NCBI GenBank assembly: GCA_016716675.1
Contig: JADJVG010000004.1
Span: 62,001 to 126,000 of the forward strand
DNA: 64,000 nt
Reading direction: 5' to 3'
Source: Hyphomicrobium sp.
Lineage (GTDB): Bacteria; Pseudomonadota; Alphaproteobacteria; Rhizobiales; Hyphomicrobiaceae
Shown: positions 44,236-51,376 of the stretch, in pieces
How the letters are laid out: every line of letters begins with the position of its first letter
Numbering within the stretch: the first letter of the stretch is position 1
Notes under the pieces: generated by a model
The model's input: only the letters and a program-made list of their open reading frames with translations
Told to the model about the DNA's origin: nothing
Database searches by the model: none
Position numbers and translations under genes: made by a program

Positions 44236-45426
44236 GTGAGCACGGCAGCATTGATCGTCGCCGCCGGCCGTGGATCGCGGGCCTCCAGCCCTGGATCGCC
44301 CCCCAAACAGTACAGCCTCCTGAATGGCGTCAGCATTCTGCGGAGGACCGTCCTGGCATTCCTCAATCATCCCCGGATCAGCTCGGTCACGGTCGTCATA
44401 CATGCCGATGATGACGATCTCTATATGGCCGCCATGAAGGGCCTGCCCGCCAAGCTCACCATGCCATTGGCGGGTGGCACGACGCGCCAGGACTCTGTGC
44501 GCCTCGGCCTTGAGGGGCTGGTCGCGCAGGGCCATGATGCCGTTCTCATTCACGACGCCGCCCGGCCTTTCGTCTCTGAGGAGGTCATTAGCGGCATCAT
44601 CGACGCGCTCGCCAGAGCGCCGGGCGCCATAGCGGCTTTGCCGGTCACCGACACGCTCAAAGAGGAAGCACCCGGACTGTTGGTCGCGCGGACTATCTCA
44701 CGCGACCGCTTATGGCGTGCGCAAACCCCTCAGGGTTTCCGCTTTAATGCCATCCTCGACGCTCATCGCGCTGCCCATACTCAGAAGGCGGGCGGCATGA
44801 CAGATGATGCCGCGATTGCCGAATGGGCCGGCCTGCGGGTTGCGATTGCGCCGGGCTCGGAAACCAACATTAAACTCACCACGATCGAGGATCTCGCCAT
44901 GGCCGAGCGGCGTTTACAGGCAGAAACAGCCTATGAAACACGCACCGCGACGGGCTTCGACGTGCATCGCTTTACTGAAGGCGATCACGTCTGGCTGGGC
45001 GGCGTCAAAATTCCGCACACCCAGCGCCTCGATGGCCACTCCGACGCCGACGTGGTTTTGCATGCGTTGACGGATGCTCTCCTCGGCACCATTGGCGACG
45101 GTGATATCGGTCAGCATTTCCCCCCATCCGACCCGCAATGGAAGGGCGCGTCCTCCATCCTATTTCTCAAGGACGCTGCGCGGCGTGTTACCGAGCGTGG
45201 CGGACGTATCGTCAATGTCGATATGACGATCCTGGCGGAAGCGCCCAAGATCGGCCCGCATCGCGCGGCTATGCAGGCGGTCATCGGCGCGGCACTTGGC
45301 CTGTCGGCCGATAGGATCGGCATCAAGGCAACGACCAATGAGGGCCTCGGCTATATCGGCCGGCGTGAAGGTATCGCTGCCATGGCATCAGCGACTGTTA
45401 CCCTTCCATCCACCGCAACAGATTGA
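44236..45426 (+). CDS. ispDF: Bifunctional IspD/IspF isoprenoid enzyme
   Basis: Fused enzyme of the non-mevalonate isoprenoid pathway, 396 residues. The N-terminal IspD part (1-225) activates methylerythritol phosphate with CTP: AALIVAAGRGSRASSPGSPP, VLIHDAARPFVS. The C-terminal IspF part (about 235-390) forms the cyclodiphosphate: TGFDVHRFTEGD with its Asp/His metal site, LDGHSDADVVLHALTDALLG and IGIKATTNEGLGYIGRREGI. The start codon is GTG 44236, preceded by CAGGGAGGGGAACGCC. The fusion is typical of alphaproteobacteria. Confidence 0.97.
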   Translation: MSTAALIVAAGRGSRASSPGSPPKQYSLLNGVSILRRTVLAFLNHPRISSVTVVIHADDDDLYMAAMKGLPAKLTMPLAGGTTRQDSVRLGLEGLVAQGHDAVLIHDAARPFVSEEVISGIIDALARAPGAIAALPVTDTLKEEAPGLLVARTISRDRLWRAQTPQGFRFNAILDAHRAAHTQKAGGMTDDAAIAEWAGLRVAIAPGSETNIKLTTIEDLAMAERRLQAETAYETRTATGFDVHRFTEGDHVWLGGVKIPHTQRLDGHSDADVVLHALTDALLGTIGDGDIGQHFPPSDPQWKGASSILFLKDAARRVTERGGRIVNVDMTILAEAPKIGPHRAAMQAVIGAALGLSADRIGIKATTNEGLGYIGRREGIAAMASATVTLPSTATD

Positions 45427-45513
45427 TATTGCGCTGCGCGTTGACCCGACCGCCAGAATCGCGGCATCAAGGGTAAGCGTGGTTGTATTGCCACGAGCAC
45501 CGCGGGAGCCGAC

Positions 45514-45999
45514 ATGAACATCATGCCTCAAAACCTCGACAAACGGCCGGCAGATGCCGCCATCAGCGCCATTGCAGAGGCTACGTCTGAGACATGCCTT
45601 GCAACCCGCGTTCGTCAGTTGTCGCGTATCGTCACCCGAGTCTACGATGATGCCTTGCGCCCACTCGGTATCACCGGCAGCCAGTACACTTTGCTGGCAC
45701 AGCTTGCCTCTCGTGACGGAATCACTGCTGTCGAGATCGGTCACGATCTCGATATTGAAAAGTCGACCTTGTCTCGCAATCTCAAGCGCCTTCTGGCGCT
45801 GGGCCATATCATTATGGATCCGCCCGCCGGTCGGCGTGGCCGCGGCTTGCACCTGACGCCCAAGGGTCAGGCCGTGCTTAAGGATGCCTATCCGATCTGG
45901 CAGGATGCGCAGAAGAAGACAGTCGGGGCCATGGGGTCCGACAGTCGTTCCGTGCTCGATGGTCTTCTCTCCCAGGCCACAGCATTGATCGCGGCTTAA
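45514..45999 (+). CDS. MarR family transcriptional regulator
   Basis: Winged-helix regulator of 161 residues. It contains LGITGSQYTLLAQLASRDG, the recognition helix region DIEKSTLSRNLKRLLALGHI and the wing PPAGRRGRGLHLTPKGQAVL. MarR proteins are usually dimeric repressors controlled by small phenolic ligands or oxidation; the ligand and targets here are unknown. It is 87 bases after ispDF and may be co-transcribed. A stable hairpin follows it at 46058. Confidence 0.9.
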   Translation: MNIMPQNLDKRPADAAISAIAEATSETCLATRVRQLSRIVTRVYDDALRPLGITGSQYTLLAQLASRDGITAVEIGHDLDIEKSTLSRNLKRLLALGHIIMDPPAGRRGRGLHLTPKGQAVLKDAYPIWQDAQKKTVGAMGSDSRSVLDGLLSQATALIAA

Positions 46000-46057
46000 T
46001 CAGCGCCGCGGTCCGCAAGACTTCCTCTCTCTCTAGATCACCGTATGTTAAACTTAT

Positions 46058-46086
46058 CGGGGAGCGCTTCGCCCAAGCGCTCCCCG
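46058..46086. terminator. Strong stem-loop after the marR gene
   Basis: CGGGGAGCGCTT (46058-46069) and AAGCGCTCCCCG (46075-46086) form a perfect 12-base stem around CGCCC. There is no clear T run on either side (AAGCTGTTTAG downstream). It probably separates the marR transcript from cinA. Confidence 0.5.
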
Positions 46087-46157
46087 AAGCTGTTTAGCAC
46101 AGCCAAACGCCCATGTACGTTAGGCCGATGGCTGGTTTTGTGGAGAGGAGGCCCGCA

Positions 46158-46652
46158 ATGTTTGCTCCCGAACTCATCGCTAGCGCTGAAGCCCTGCTCA
46201 ACGCTTGCCGCAGCCGCAATCTCAAGATTACCGCCGCCGAAAGCTGCACGGGTGGGCTCGTCACCGGCATTCTCACCGAAATCCCCGGCGCTTCGGAAGC
46301 CTTTGATCGCGGGTTCGTGACGTATTCCAATGCGGCAAAATCTGAAATGCTCGGCGTTCCCGCACCCGTCATCGCGCGTCACGGCGCGGTCAGCGCGGCG
46401 GTCGCCCTCGCCATGGTCGAAGGCGCCCTCAAACATGCTCCCGCCGATGTTGCCGTTGCCATTACGGGGATCGCCGGCCCGGATGGTGGTACGATCCAGA
46501 AACCGGTGGGCCTCGTTTATATTGCAGCCCACCGCAAGGGTGGCGACGCCGTTGCGCATCGCTTTAATTTCACCAGCGGCACCCGCTACGGGATTCGTAT
46601 GGAAAGCGTGCGCGAGGCGCTGCGCTTGGCTTTGGAGGCCGTGCAGCAATGA
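46158..46652 (+). CDS. CinA C-terminal domain protein (nicotinamide-nucleotide amidase type)
   Basis: Stand-alone CinA/PncC domain of 164 residues. Members deamidate nicotinamide mononucleotide in pyridine nucleotide salvage. Family blocks are LKITAAESCTGGLVTGILTE, SEAFDRGFVTYSNAAKSEML, HGAVSAAVALAMVEGAL and AITGIAGPDGGTIQKPVGLV. The N-terminal MoaB-like half of full CinA is absent. ATG 46158 follows GGAGAGGAGGCCCGCA. It overlaps the next gene by 4 bases (ATGA). The neighbourhood ispDF-cinA-ratA is conserved in the order. Confidence 0.93.
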   Translation: MFAPELIASAEALLNACRSRNLKITAAESCTGGLVTGILTEIPGASEAFDRGFVTYSNAAKSEMLGVPAPVIARHGAVSAAVALAMVEGALKHAPADVAVAITGIAGPDGGTIQKPVGLVYIAAHRKGGDAVAHRFNFTSGTRYGIRMESVREALRLALEAVQQ

Positions 46653-47455
46653 TCCAAGCAATCCGCGTCCGCGTCGTCGTGTTGGCGGCCCTTTGTGGTC
46701 TGCTGGCTGCACCGGGGGTGGTGTCGGCGCGCGATTGGACGGCGCGCGACGTAACTCAACACCTTTTCCAGTCCGAGAGCGGCACCCGCCCCGACCTCAG
46801 CGGTGAAACGCTGTCGCGGCTCGACCTCGCCGGCCTCGACTTTAAGAAAGCGACACTCAGCAAAGCCAATCTTTTTGGCGCTGATTTAAGTGAAGCAAAT
46901 CTCACCGGAAGTAACCTCAGCGGTGCGAACCTCGATCGCGTGACGCTGACGGCGACCCGGTTCGACGGCGCCAATCTCGATGGCGCGAGCCTGTTGCGTC
47001 CGTCGGCGTTTTCAACGCTCGCCGCAACAACCGCTGAAGCCCCCAGCTTCGCGCGCGCCAGCCTGCGCGGCATTAAGATGTTCGGCCGCTTTTCTCGCGC
47101 CAGCTTTGCCAACGCCGACCTGACGGACGCGAGCTGCGCGCCCTTCGGCAAGACTGGCTTCATCGAAGAGATTTTCCGCACCGAATTTGCGGGCGCCAAC
47201 ATGCAGGGCGCGATCCTGGTCCGCGCAGACCTCACACACGCACTGTTTGCGTTCACGGATCTCAGAGGCGCCAACCTGCGTGATGCTAACCTGACGAACG
47301 CCGATTTGAGCGGCGCAGATCTGACCGGCGCTGACCTGACGGGTGCCAATATTACCGGCGCCGAGCTGTCTGGCGTCAAGCTCACCGGCGTCATAGGCTT
47401 TGATACCGTGCGCGGACTAGCATCGGCGCACAACGCCGACAAGGTGCTGCGCTAA
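46649..47455 (+). CDS. Exported pentapeptide-repeat protein
   Basis: Protein of 268 residues with a signal peptide (VVLAALCGLLAAPGVVSA, cleaved near residue 28). Most of the rest is pentapeptide repeats of the A(D/N)LXX form: FGADLSEANLTGSNLSGANL near residues 72-91, then LRGANLRDANLTNADLSGAD and further units near the C-terminus. Such repeats fold as a right-handed quadrilateral beta helix. A less regular stretch of about 60 residues (LLRPSAFSTLAAT onward) divides two repeat blocks. Export suggests a periplasmic role. Translation is coupled to cinA through an ATGA overlap. Confidence 0.9.
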   Translation: MIQAIRVRVVVLAALCGLLAAPGVVSARDWTARDVTQHLFQSESGTRPDLSGETLSRLDLAGLDFKKATLSKANLFGADLSEANLTGSNLSGANLDRVTLTATRFDGANLDGASLLRPSAFSTLAATTAEAPSFARASLRGIKMFGRFSRASFANADLTDASCAPFGKTGFIEEIFRTEFAGANMQGAILVRADLTHALFAFTDLRGANLRDANLTNADLSGADLTGADLTGANITGAELSGVKLTGVIGFDTVRGLASAHNADKVLR

Positions 47456-47477
47456 TCGGTGCTGAGCTTCTAGACGC

Positions 47478-47927
47478 TCACGGTCGGCGCGCCATAAACG
47501 ACGCGCGCGCTTCAAAGGCTTCAGAAAACTTGCGGAAGGCCTGATCGAAGGTACCGCCGACGAGTAAACTCAGCATCACCGATTTGAATTCGTAGGTGAT
47601 GTAAAAATCAACCTCCGAGCCCCCATCGACGTCGATGAAACGCCAACGGTTATCGAGGCGCTTGAACGGCCCATCGAGATACTTGGCGTCAACCTGGAGC
47701 GCCTGCGGACGCAGATGCACACTGGTCGTGAATGCTTCCGAGATCTGCTTGTAGCCGACGTTCATGCGCGCGGTCAGGTCTTCGCCATCGGCCACCGGTG
47801 TCCGCGATTGCACGGTTAGCCCAGTGCACATCGGCAGGAACTCGGGATAACGCTCGACGTCGGCAACGACCGCATACATCTGAGCGGCGCTGAACGCTAC
47901 GCGGCGCTTGGTCGAGAAGGTCGGCAT
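47478..47927 (-). CDS. ratA: RatA/Coq10-type START domain protein
   Basis: Polyketide cyclase/START-like protein of 149 residues, the bacterial counterpart of Coq10, linked to ubiquinone function and in some species to 70S assembly. It starts MPTFSTKRRVAFSAAQMYAV, followed by DVERYPEFLPMCTGLTVQSR and KRLDNRWRFIDVDGGSEVDF. The C-terminal helix is GGTFDQAFRKFSEAFEARA. ATG 47927 is set by the family N-terminus and AGAGGTCAGCCG upstream. It converges on the pentapeptide gene. In relatives it lies beside lipA, which is not in this window. Confidence 0.93.
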   Translation of the reverse strand: MPTFSTKRRVAFSAAQMYAVVADVERYPEFLPMCTGLTVQSRTPVADGEDLTARMNVGYKQISEAFTTSVHLRPQALQVDAKYLDGPFKRLDNRWRFIDVDGGSEVDFYITYEFKSVMLSLLVGGTFDQAFRKFSEAFEARASFMARRP

Positions 47928-47937
47928 CGGCTGACCT

Positions 47938-48207
47938 CTAGCGCCCGATGAGGCGGGCGAGAACGATGACCAGGATGGCGCCGATCGTCGATACCACAAT
48001 CTGATCGCCGAGCTCCATGCCGGTGCTGAACGGCAATTTCAGCAACCCCGACTTCAAAAGAAACGCGCCGACAAACGCGCCGATGATGCCGACGAACAGA
48101 TTACGGATCAGCCCGCCACCGCCGAGCAGAAGCCCGGCCAACCAGCCGGCCACGAGGCCGTTCAGCGCCATAATGATGTAAGGCATATAAGGTTGTAGGT
48201 CGGCCAT
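47938..48207 (-). CDS. GlsB/YeaQ/YmgE family small membrane protein
   Basis: Hydrophobic protein of 89 residues with about three membrane helices, of the transglycosylase-associated (GlsB/YeaQ) family. Its role is unclear; relatives are induced by stress. The glycine-rich signature is AGWLAGLLLGGGGLIRNLFV, then GIIGAFVGAFLL, and the last helix ends ILVIVLARLIGR. ATG 48207 is preferred because GGAGG lies nine bases before it; ATG 48216 directly abuts that GGAGG. It is 10 bases before ratA and is a paralogue of the gene at 48265. Confidence 0.88.
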   Translation of the reverse strand: MADLQPYMPYIIMALNGLVAGWLAGLLLGGGGLIRNLFVGIIGAFVGAFLLKSGLLKLPFSTGMELGDQIVVSTIGAILVIVLARLIGR

Positions 48208-48264
48208 CGTCGTCATCCTCCACTCGCCGGCATTGTTTCGGCATCTATCGCATTGAGCCAAGTT

Positions 48265-48519
48265 TCAGACGATCAGCCGCGCTAACAGCACAACCACAAT
48301 CGCCCCAATCGTCGCCGTCACGATCTGCGAGGCGAGAGCATTGCGGATACCGAGATTGATGCCGAGCGCATTCAAAAGAGTGCCGCCCACGAAAGCGCCG
48401 ATAACGCCCGACAGCAGATATTGGATAAGCCCGCCGCCGCCGACGATGATCGAGGCGAGGAAGCCAGCCACTATGCCGATGACGGCAAAAATGAGAAGCG
48501 CGCGCGTTTTATCATCCAT
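48265..48519 (-). CDS. GlsB/YeaQ/YmgE family small membrane protein (second copy)
   Basis: Protein of 84 residues with three predicted membrane helices. It shares the family core AGFLASIIVGGGGLIQYLLS and GVIGAFVGGTLLNALGINLG, and the C-terminal IGAIVVVLLARLIV matches its neighbour. It begins MDDKTRALLIFAVIGIVAG, preceded by CGGAGAACTCCT. The two copies are in tandem, separated by about 57 bases, and probably arose by duplication. Confidence 0.9.
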   Translation of the reverse strand: MDDKTRALLIFAVIGIVAGFLASIIVGGGGLIQYLLSGVIGAFVGGTLLNALGINLGIRNALASQIVTATIGAIVVVLLARLIV

Positions 48520-48700
48520 AGGAGTTCTCCGGTTCGAGCCCGTTGCAATCCGTGCGGCGCGCCAATCGCCCGCACGTCCGCCACTGAGCGGCCACTAGAA
48601 CCAGAGTCCGGTGCGCGCGTAAAGCTCGGCGGCGGAAACACAGCATTCCGCAAGCCACGTTCAATAGGCAGCGTTCAATGCTTAGGAGGATCAGAACCGC

Positions 48701-48997
48701 TTAGACGTGGCAGCGGGCGCCGAGATACTGACCGAGGAGACGGTTGTAATTGTCGGCATCGGCCTTCTGGGAGCCGCTCAGCTTGCCGCCATTGCTGGCC
48801 TTCTCGACGTAAGCTTGCACGCCGCGCGAGTCGAGCTTGTTCAACTCGCCGCGAATAGACTGACACGATTGCCCGAGTGGCAGCGACCGTGCGCCCGGAT
48901 CACCGCCTGCGCCCGCTCCGCCACAGCCCTGTAGTCCTGACGACAGAACAACAACAGCAATGAGTCCGGCAAGTTCCCGCGTGCGCATCGCATCCAT
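48701..48997 (-). CDS. Small two-cysteine lipoprotein (paralogue of 49173 gene)
   Basis: Predicted lipoprotein of 98 residues. MDAMRTRELAGLIAVVVLSS leads to the lipobox LQGC. The mature part runs from SLPLGQSCQSIRGELNKLDS to NYNRLLGQYLGARCHV, with two cysteines about 52 residues apart that could form a disulfide. The middle is polar and helical. ATG 48997 or 48988 could start it. The pattern aligns with the neighbouring lipoprotein at 49173. Family not recognised. Confidence 0.75.
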   Translation of the reverse strand: MDAMRTRELAGLIAVVVLSSGLQGCGGAGAGGDPGARSLPLGQSCQSIRGELNKLDSRGVQAYVEKASNGGKLSGSQKADADNYNRLLGQYLGARCHV

Positions 48998-49013
48998 CCG
49001 ATAGCTTCTTATG

Positions 49014-49034
49014 AGTAGCGCTAACGGCGCTACT
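49014..49034. promoter_or_regulatory. Stem-loop upstream of the lipoprotein gene at 48701
   Basis: AGTAGCGC (49014-49021) and GCGCTACT (49027-49034) form a perfect 8-base stem with loop TAACG, just upstream of the start at 48997. It could sit in the 5' leader of the lipoprotein mRNA or act as an operator. Confidence 0.3.
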
Positions 49035-49134
49035 CCTCCACGGTCACTTATGACCATACTGTGTTTTGCTTCGCAACCCCCTGTGGCAGAGGTGTGGCGA
49101 CAATGTCCCAGGGCAAGAAAAGTCATACCTTTCA

Positions 49135-49159
49135 ACTCTGCCGCTTCACGCGGCAGAGT
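49135..49159 (-). terminator. Stem-loop after the lipoprotein gene at 49173
   Basis: ACTCTGCCGC (49135-49144) and GCGGCAGAGT (49150-49159) form a perfect 10-base stem with a 5-base loop, 13 bases past the stop. The minus-strand tail TGAAAGG lacks a T run, so termination is likely but not proven. Confidence 0.5.
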
Positions 49160-49172
49160 GTGTCGGGAGCGA

Positions 49173-49643
49173 TCAATTCTTCGGCGTTGTCTGGACGGCC
49201 GTTTGAGCGGCAGCTGTTGCTGCTGCTTTCACCTGATCCGATTTCGTCGTTGTCGCGGCGGCAGCTACGGGCGCGACCTGATTGACTGCAGGTACCGTAG
49301 CCTGCGCTGTCTGTGCTCCCGGAATCTTCGGGCCGCATTTGGCTTGGAAGTCGGCATAGGCTTTATTCAGCTCGGCTTGCTTGGCGAGCGACGAGCGCTT
49401 GACCTGAACGCTGGAAGACTTTCCAGCGGCGGCCTTTTCAAGACGCTCAACGGCGCCTTCGGTGCGCAGCGTTTCGATCTGGTTGGACAGCGACACGCAG
49501 GCCGGATCGATCCTTTGCGCCTGTGCCGTCTTGTCGGAAGCAACCGACGCGGTCGATAACGCGCTGCTACCGTCAGCAGCGCATCCGCCTGCAACAGCGG
49601 CCAGTGCCAATACGCTCAATGTTGTAAAAATACGCGGTGTCAT
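49173..49643 (-). CDS. Lipoprotein with two-cysteine helical domain and Ala/Thr-rich tail
   Basis: Predicted lipoprotein of 156 residues. MTPRIFTTLSVLALAAVAGG is followed by the lipobox cysteine (AGGC). The conserved core runs from DPACVSLSNQIETLRTEGAV to KAYADFQAKCGPK, with cysteines about 55 residues apart as in the 48701 gene. The last 50 residues are low complexity (Ala, Thr, Val, Gln). ATG 49643 follows GGGGGACGTCAC; the upstream frame is not needed. No named family. Confidence 0.75.
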   Translation of the reverse strand: MTPRIFTTLSVLALAAVAGGCAADGSSALSTASVASDKTAQAQRIDPACVSLSNQIETLRTEGAVERLEKAAAGKSSSVQVKRSSLAKQAELNKAYADFQAKCGPKIPGAQTAQATVPAVNQVAPVAAAATTTKSDQVKAAATAAAQTAVQTTPKN

Positions 49644-49933
49644 GTGACGTCCCCCGAAACCCAGTGGAATTTTCAACGAACGCAGCACACTTCCCTACGT
49701 AATCCTTATCGAGGCCATTGGCGCGCCAGCAAGAGCCTAGGCCTTCGTCATCCACGAACAAAGCCGTCGTCATGCCGGGAATTTGTGGAAAGCACCGCTG
49801 TGGGACATATTCGCCACAATCAAGCGGCCAAGCCATGCGCAAGACAGCTTCGCAATTTGTGCATGGGGTGGCGGCGCGTTGGAGCGGCCCTGGGGCTGAG
49901 AAGGCCTATAGGACCCAGGGAGCTGCTGGAAAC

Positions 49934-50263
49934 TTAGTGGCTAACGCGTCCGCGCACCTTGCCCGACATCGTCGGTTGGGCAGACCGCATGGCTGCGTCG
50001 AAGCCTTCACGCACGGCCTGCAGCGCCTCGTGTTCGCTCATGTGCCCGTTGAGTTTGGCGGCGCGTGCGACGTGGTGGGCGATTTCACCGAGGATGCGCC
50101 CCCAATCCATAATCCGATCGCCAAAGCCATCGGCATTCAACGACAGCATCAGCGCGCCGTCGCCGATCCACGCCCGCAACATTTCGACAGCCTGGTCCGC
50201 CTCGCCGACGCCGTCCGGAATATCGAGTTCGATGGGATCGTCTTTGATCTTATCCTTGCTCAT
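49934..50263 (-). CDS. DUF5076 domain-containing protein
   Basis: Soluble protein of 109 residues that I recognise as the DUF5076 type, common in Hyphomicrobiales. It contains LDIPDGVGEADQAVEMLRAW, IGDGALMLSLNADGFGD and MDWGRILGEIAHHVARAAKL. There is no signal peptide or membrane helix. The function is unknown. GAGGACGACCG lies just upstream of the ATG. It lies between the lipoproteins and the FtsB-like gene. Confidence 0.8.
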   Translation of the reverse strand: MSKDKIKDDPIELDIPDGVGEADQAVEMLRAWIGDGALMLSLNADGFGDRIMDWGRILGEIAHHVARAAKLNGHMSEHEALQAVREGFDAAMRSAQPTMSGKVRGRVSH

Positions 50264-50386
50264 CGGTCGTCCTCACGGGTCGGCGCGCATAGCGCTTGCA
50301 GCCATCGACCCGACCATCAGGATGGTCGATCGGCGACAGGTTGCGAGGAGATTTAAGGCGCGCCAGGCAGAATGCAACAGGCGTCG

Positions 50387-50749
50387 TCAATGGAGCGGCA
50401 CGATCCGATCACGGGGATTTACGTAGCCGAGGACATCGCGCGCAATCTCTTCGACGAGATCGGCATTGGGCAATTCCGGTGTCAGCAGGGCCACATCGTG
50501 TTGCAACTTCGAGCGGACCGCGTTCAGACTTTTAATCTCAAAATCGAGAAGTGCCGAGCGCTCCTGCAATTGGGCGCGGGCCTCAAAGCCGTGGCGGCCG
50601 TAGCGGGCATGATAGGCGAAATAGGCCGTCGCAGTCAGACAGGCAAGCAACACCAGCGCCTGTCGTACGAAACGCGCAAACGCGCGTTGCTTGGGCTTAT
50701 TTCGCCGCACATGGAAGGTTTGACGCAGCACGACGAAACTCGTCTCCAA
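50387..50749 (-). CDS. FtsB/DivIC-type septum formation initiator
   Basis: Small bitopic protein of about 120 residues related to FtsB/DivIC, which link divisome proteins in the periplasm. A basic cytoplasmic tail (RRNKPKQRAFARFVRQ) precedes a membrane helix, ALVLLACLTATAYFAYHA. A coiled coil then runs from GFEARAQLQERSALLDFEIK to RSKLQHDVALL, and the conserved-looking end is DLVEEIARDVLGYVNPRDRI. The start is uncertain: the full frame begins with TTG at 50749, and GTG codons at 50731 or 50710 are alternatives. The usual neighbours (eno, pdhA) are not in this window. Confidence 0.82.
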   Translation of the reverse strand: METSFVVLRQTFHVRRNKPKQRAFARFVRQALVLLACLTATAYFAYHARYGRHGFEARAQLQERSALLDFEIKSLNAVRSKLQHDVALLTPELPNADLVEEIARDVLGYVNPRDRIVPLH

Positions 50750-50922
50750 AGGACAACACGGGAGATCGAGGCCACCCTAGCGGCACAGACTTAAGCGCAG
50801 GTAAAACCGCGTCCGGTTTTGATGGGTTTTTCGTGAACGCCCGTTAACCACAGTGGGAGTTAGTCGGCGCTAACCACAGGTGGCGGCCAGAACGGCAACA
50901 GGCACTGCTGCCCGTAACGCAA

Positions 50923-51363
50923 TCAGCGGCGATACTGGATAAACGGCGATAGCGTCGCGAGACGTTCGTAGAGCGCACGCGCCGTCGCATTGGTCTCGGA
51001 CGTCGCCCAATAGGTGCGTGTCGCGCCACGCGCATCGGCCAACTCATAGACGCCTTGGATCAAAGCCCGACCGACACCCTGCCCGCGGCATGCCGGATCG
51101 ACGAAAAGGTCTTCCAAGTAGCAGTACCAGGTCGGCGACCAGCTCGAACGGTGGAACACACAGACCGCGATGCCAACGACTCCTGCGCCAGGCACTTCTG
51201 CCACCAGGCCCGACATGCCATCCGCGCCGGCAATCAACCGTTGCCACGTGAGATCGATGATCTCCGGCGGCACGGTCGCTTCGTAGAACACGACATACTG
51301 CTGAAACAGGTCACGCCAACGGGCTTCATCTCCGGGTGCAAGCGCACGCACGATAGCCGCCAT
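50923..51363 (-). CDS. GNAT family N-acetyltransferase
   Basis: Acetyl-CoA-dependent acetyltransferase of 146 residues. It contains IVRALAPGDEARWRDLFQQY, the strand VGIAVCVFHRSSWSPTWYCY, and LEDLFVDPACRGQGVGRALI with the R/Q-x-x-G-x-G/A cofactor motif. The end is TSETNATARALYERLA. The acceptor is unknown. ATG 51363 is preceded by AGAGGGGCTTCAATC and lies 13 bases after the repaired end of mgtE, so it is probably the second gene of that operon. Confidence 0.9.
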   Translation of the reverse strand: MAAIVRALAPGDEARWRDLFQQYVVFYEATVPPEIIDLTWQRLIAGADGMSGLVAEVPGAGVVGIAVCVFHRSSWSPTWYCYLEDLFVDPACRGQGVGRALIQGVYELADARGATRTYWATSETNATARALYERLATLSPFIQYRR

Positions 51364-51376
51364 GATTGAAGCCCCT

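Noticed and set aside
50845..50880. Repeated TAACCACAG near 50845 and 50871
   Set aside because: Short, two copies, not positioned like an attachment site or operator; no supporting gene nearby.
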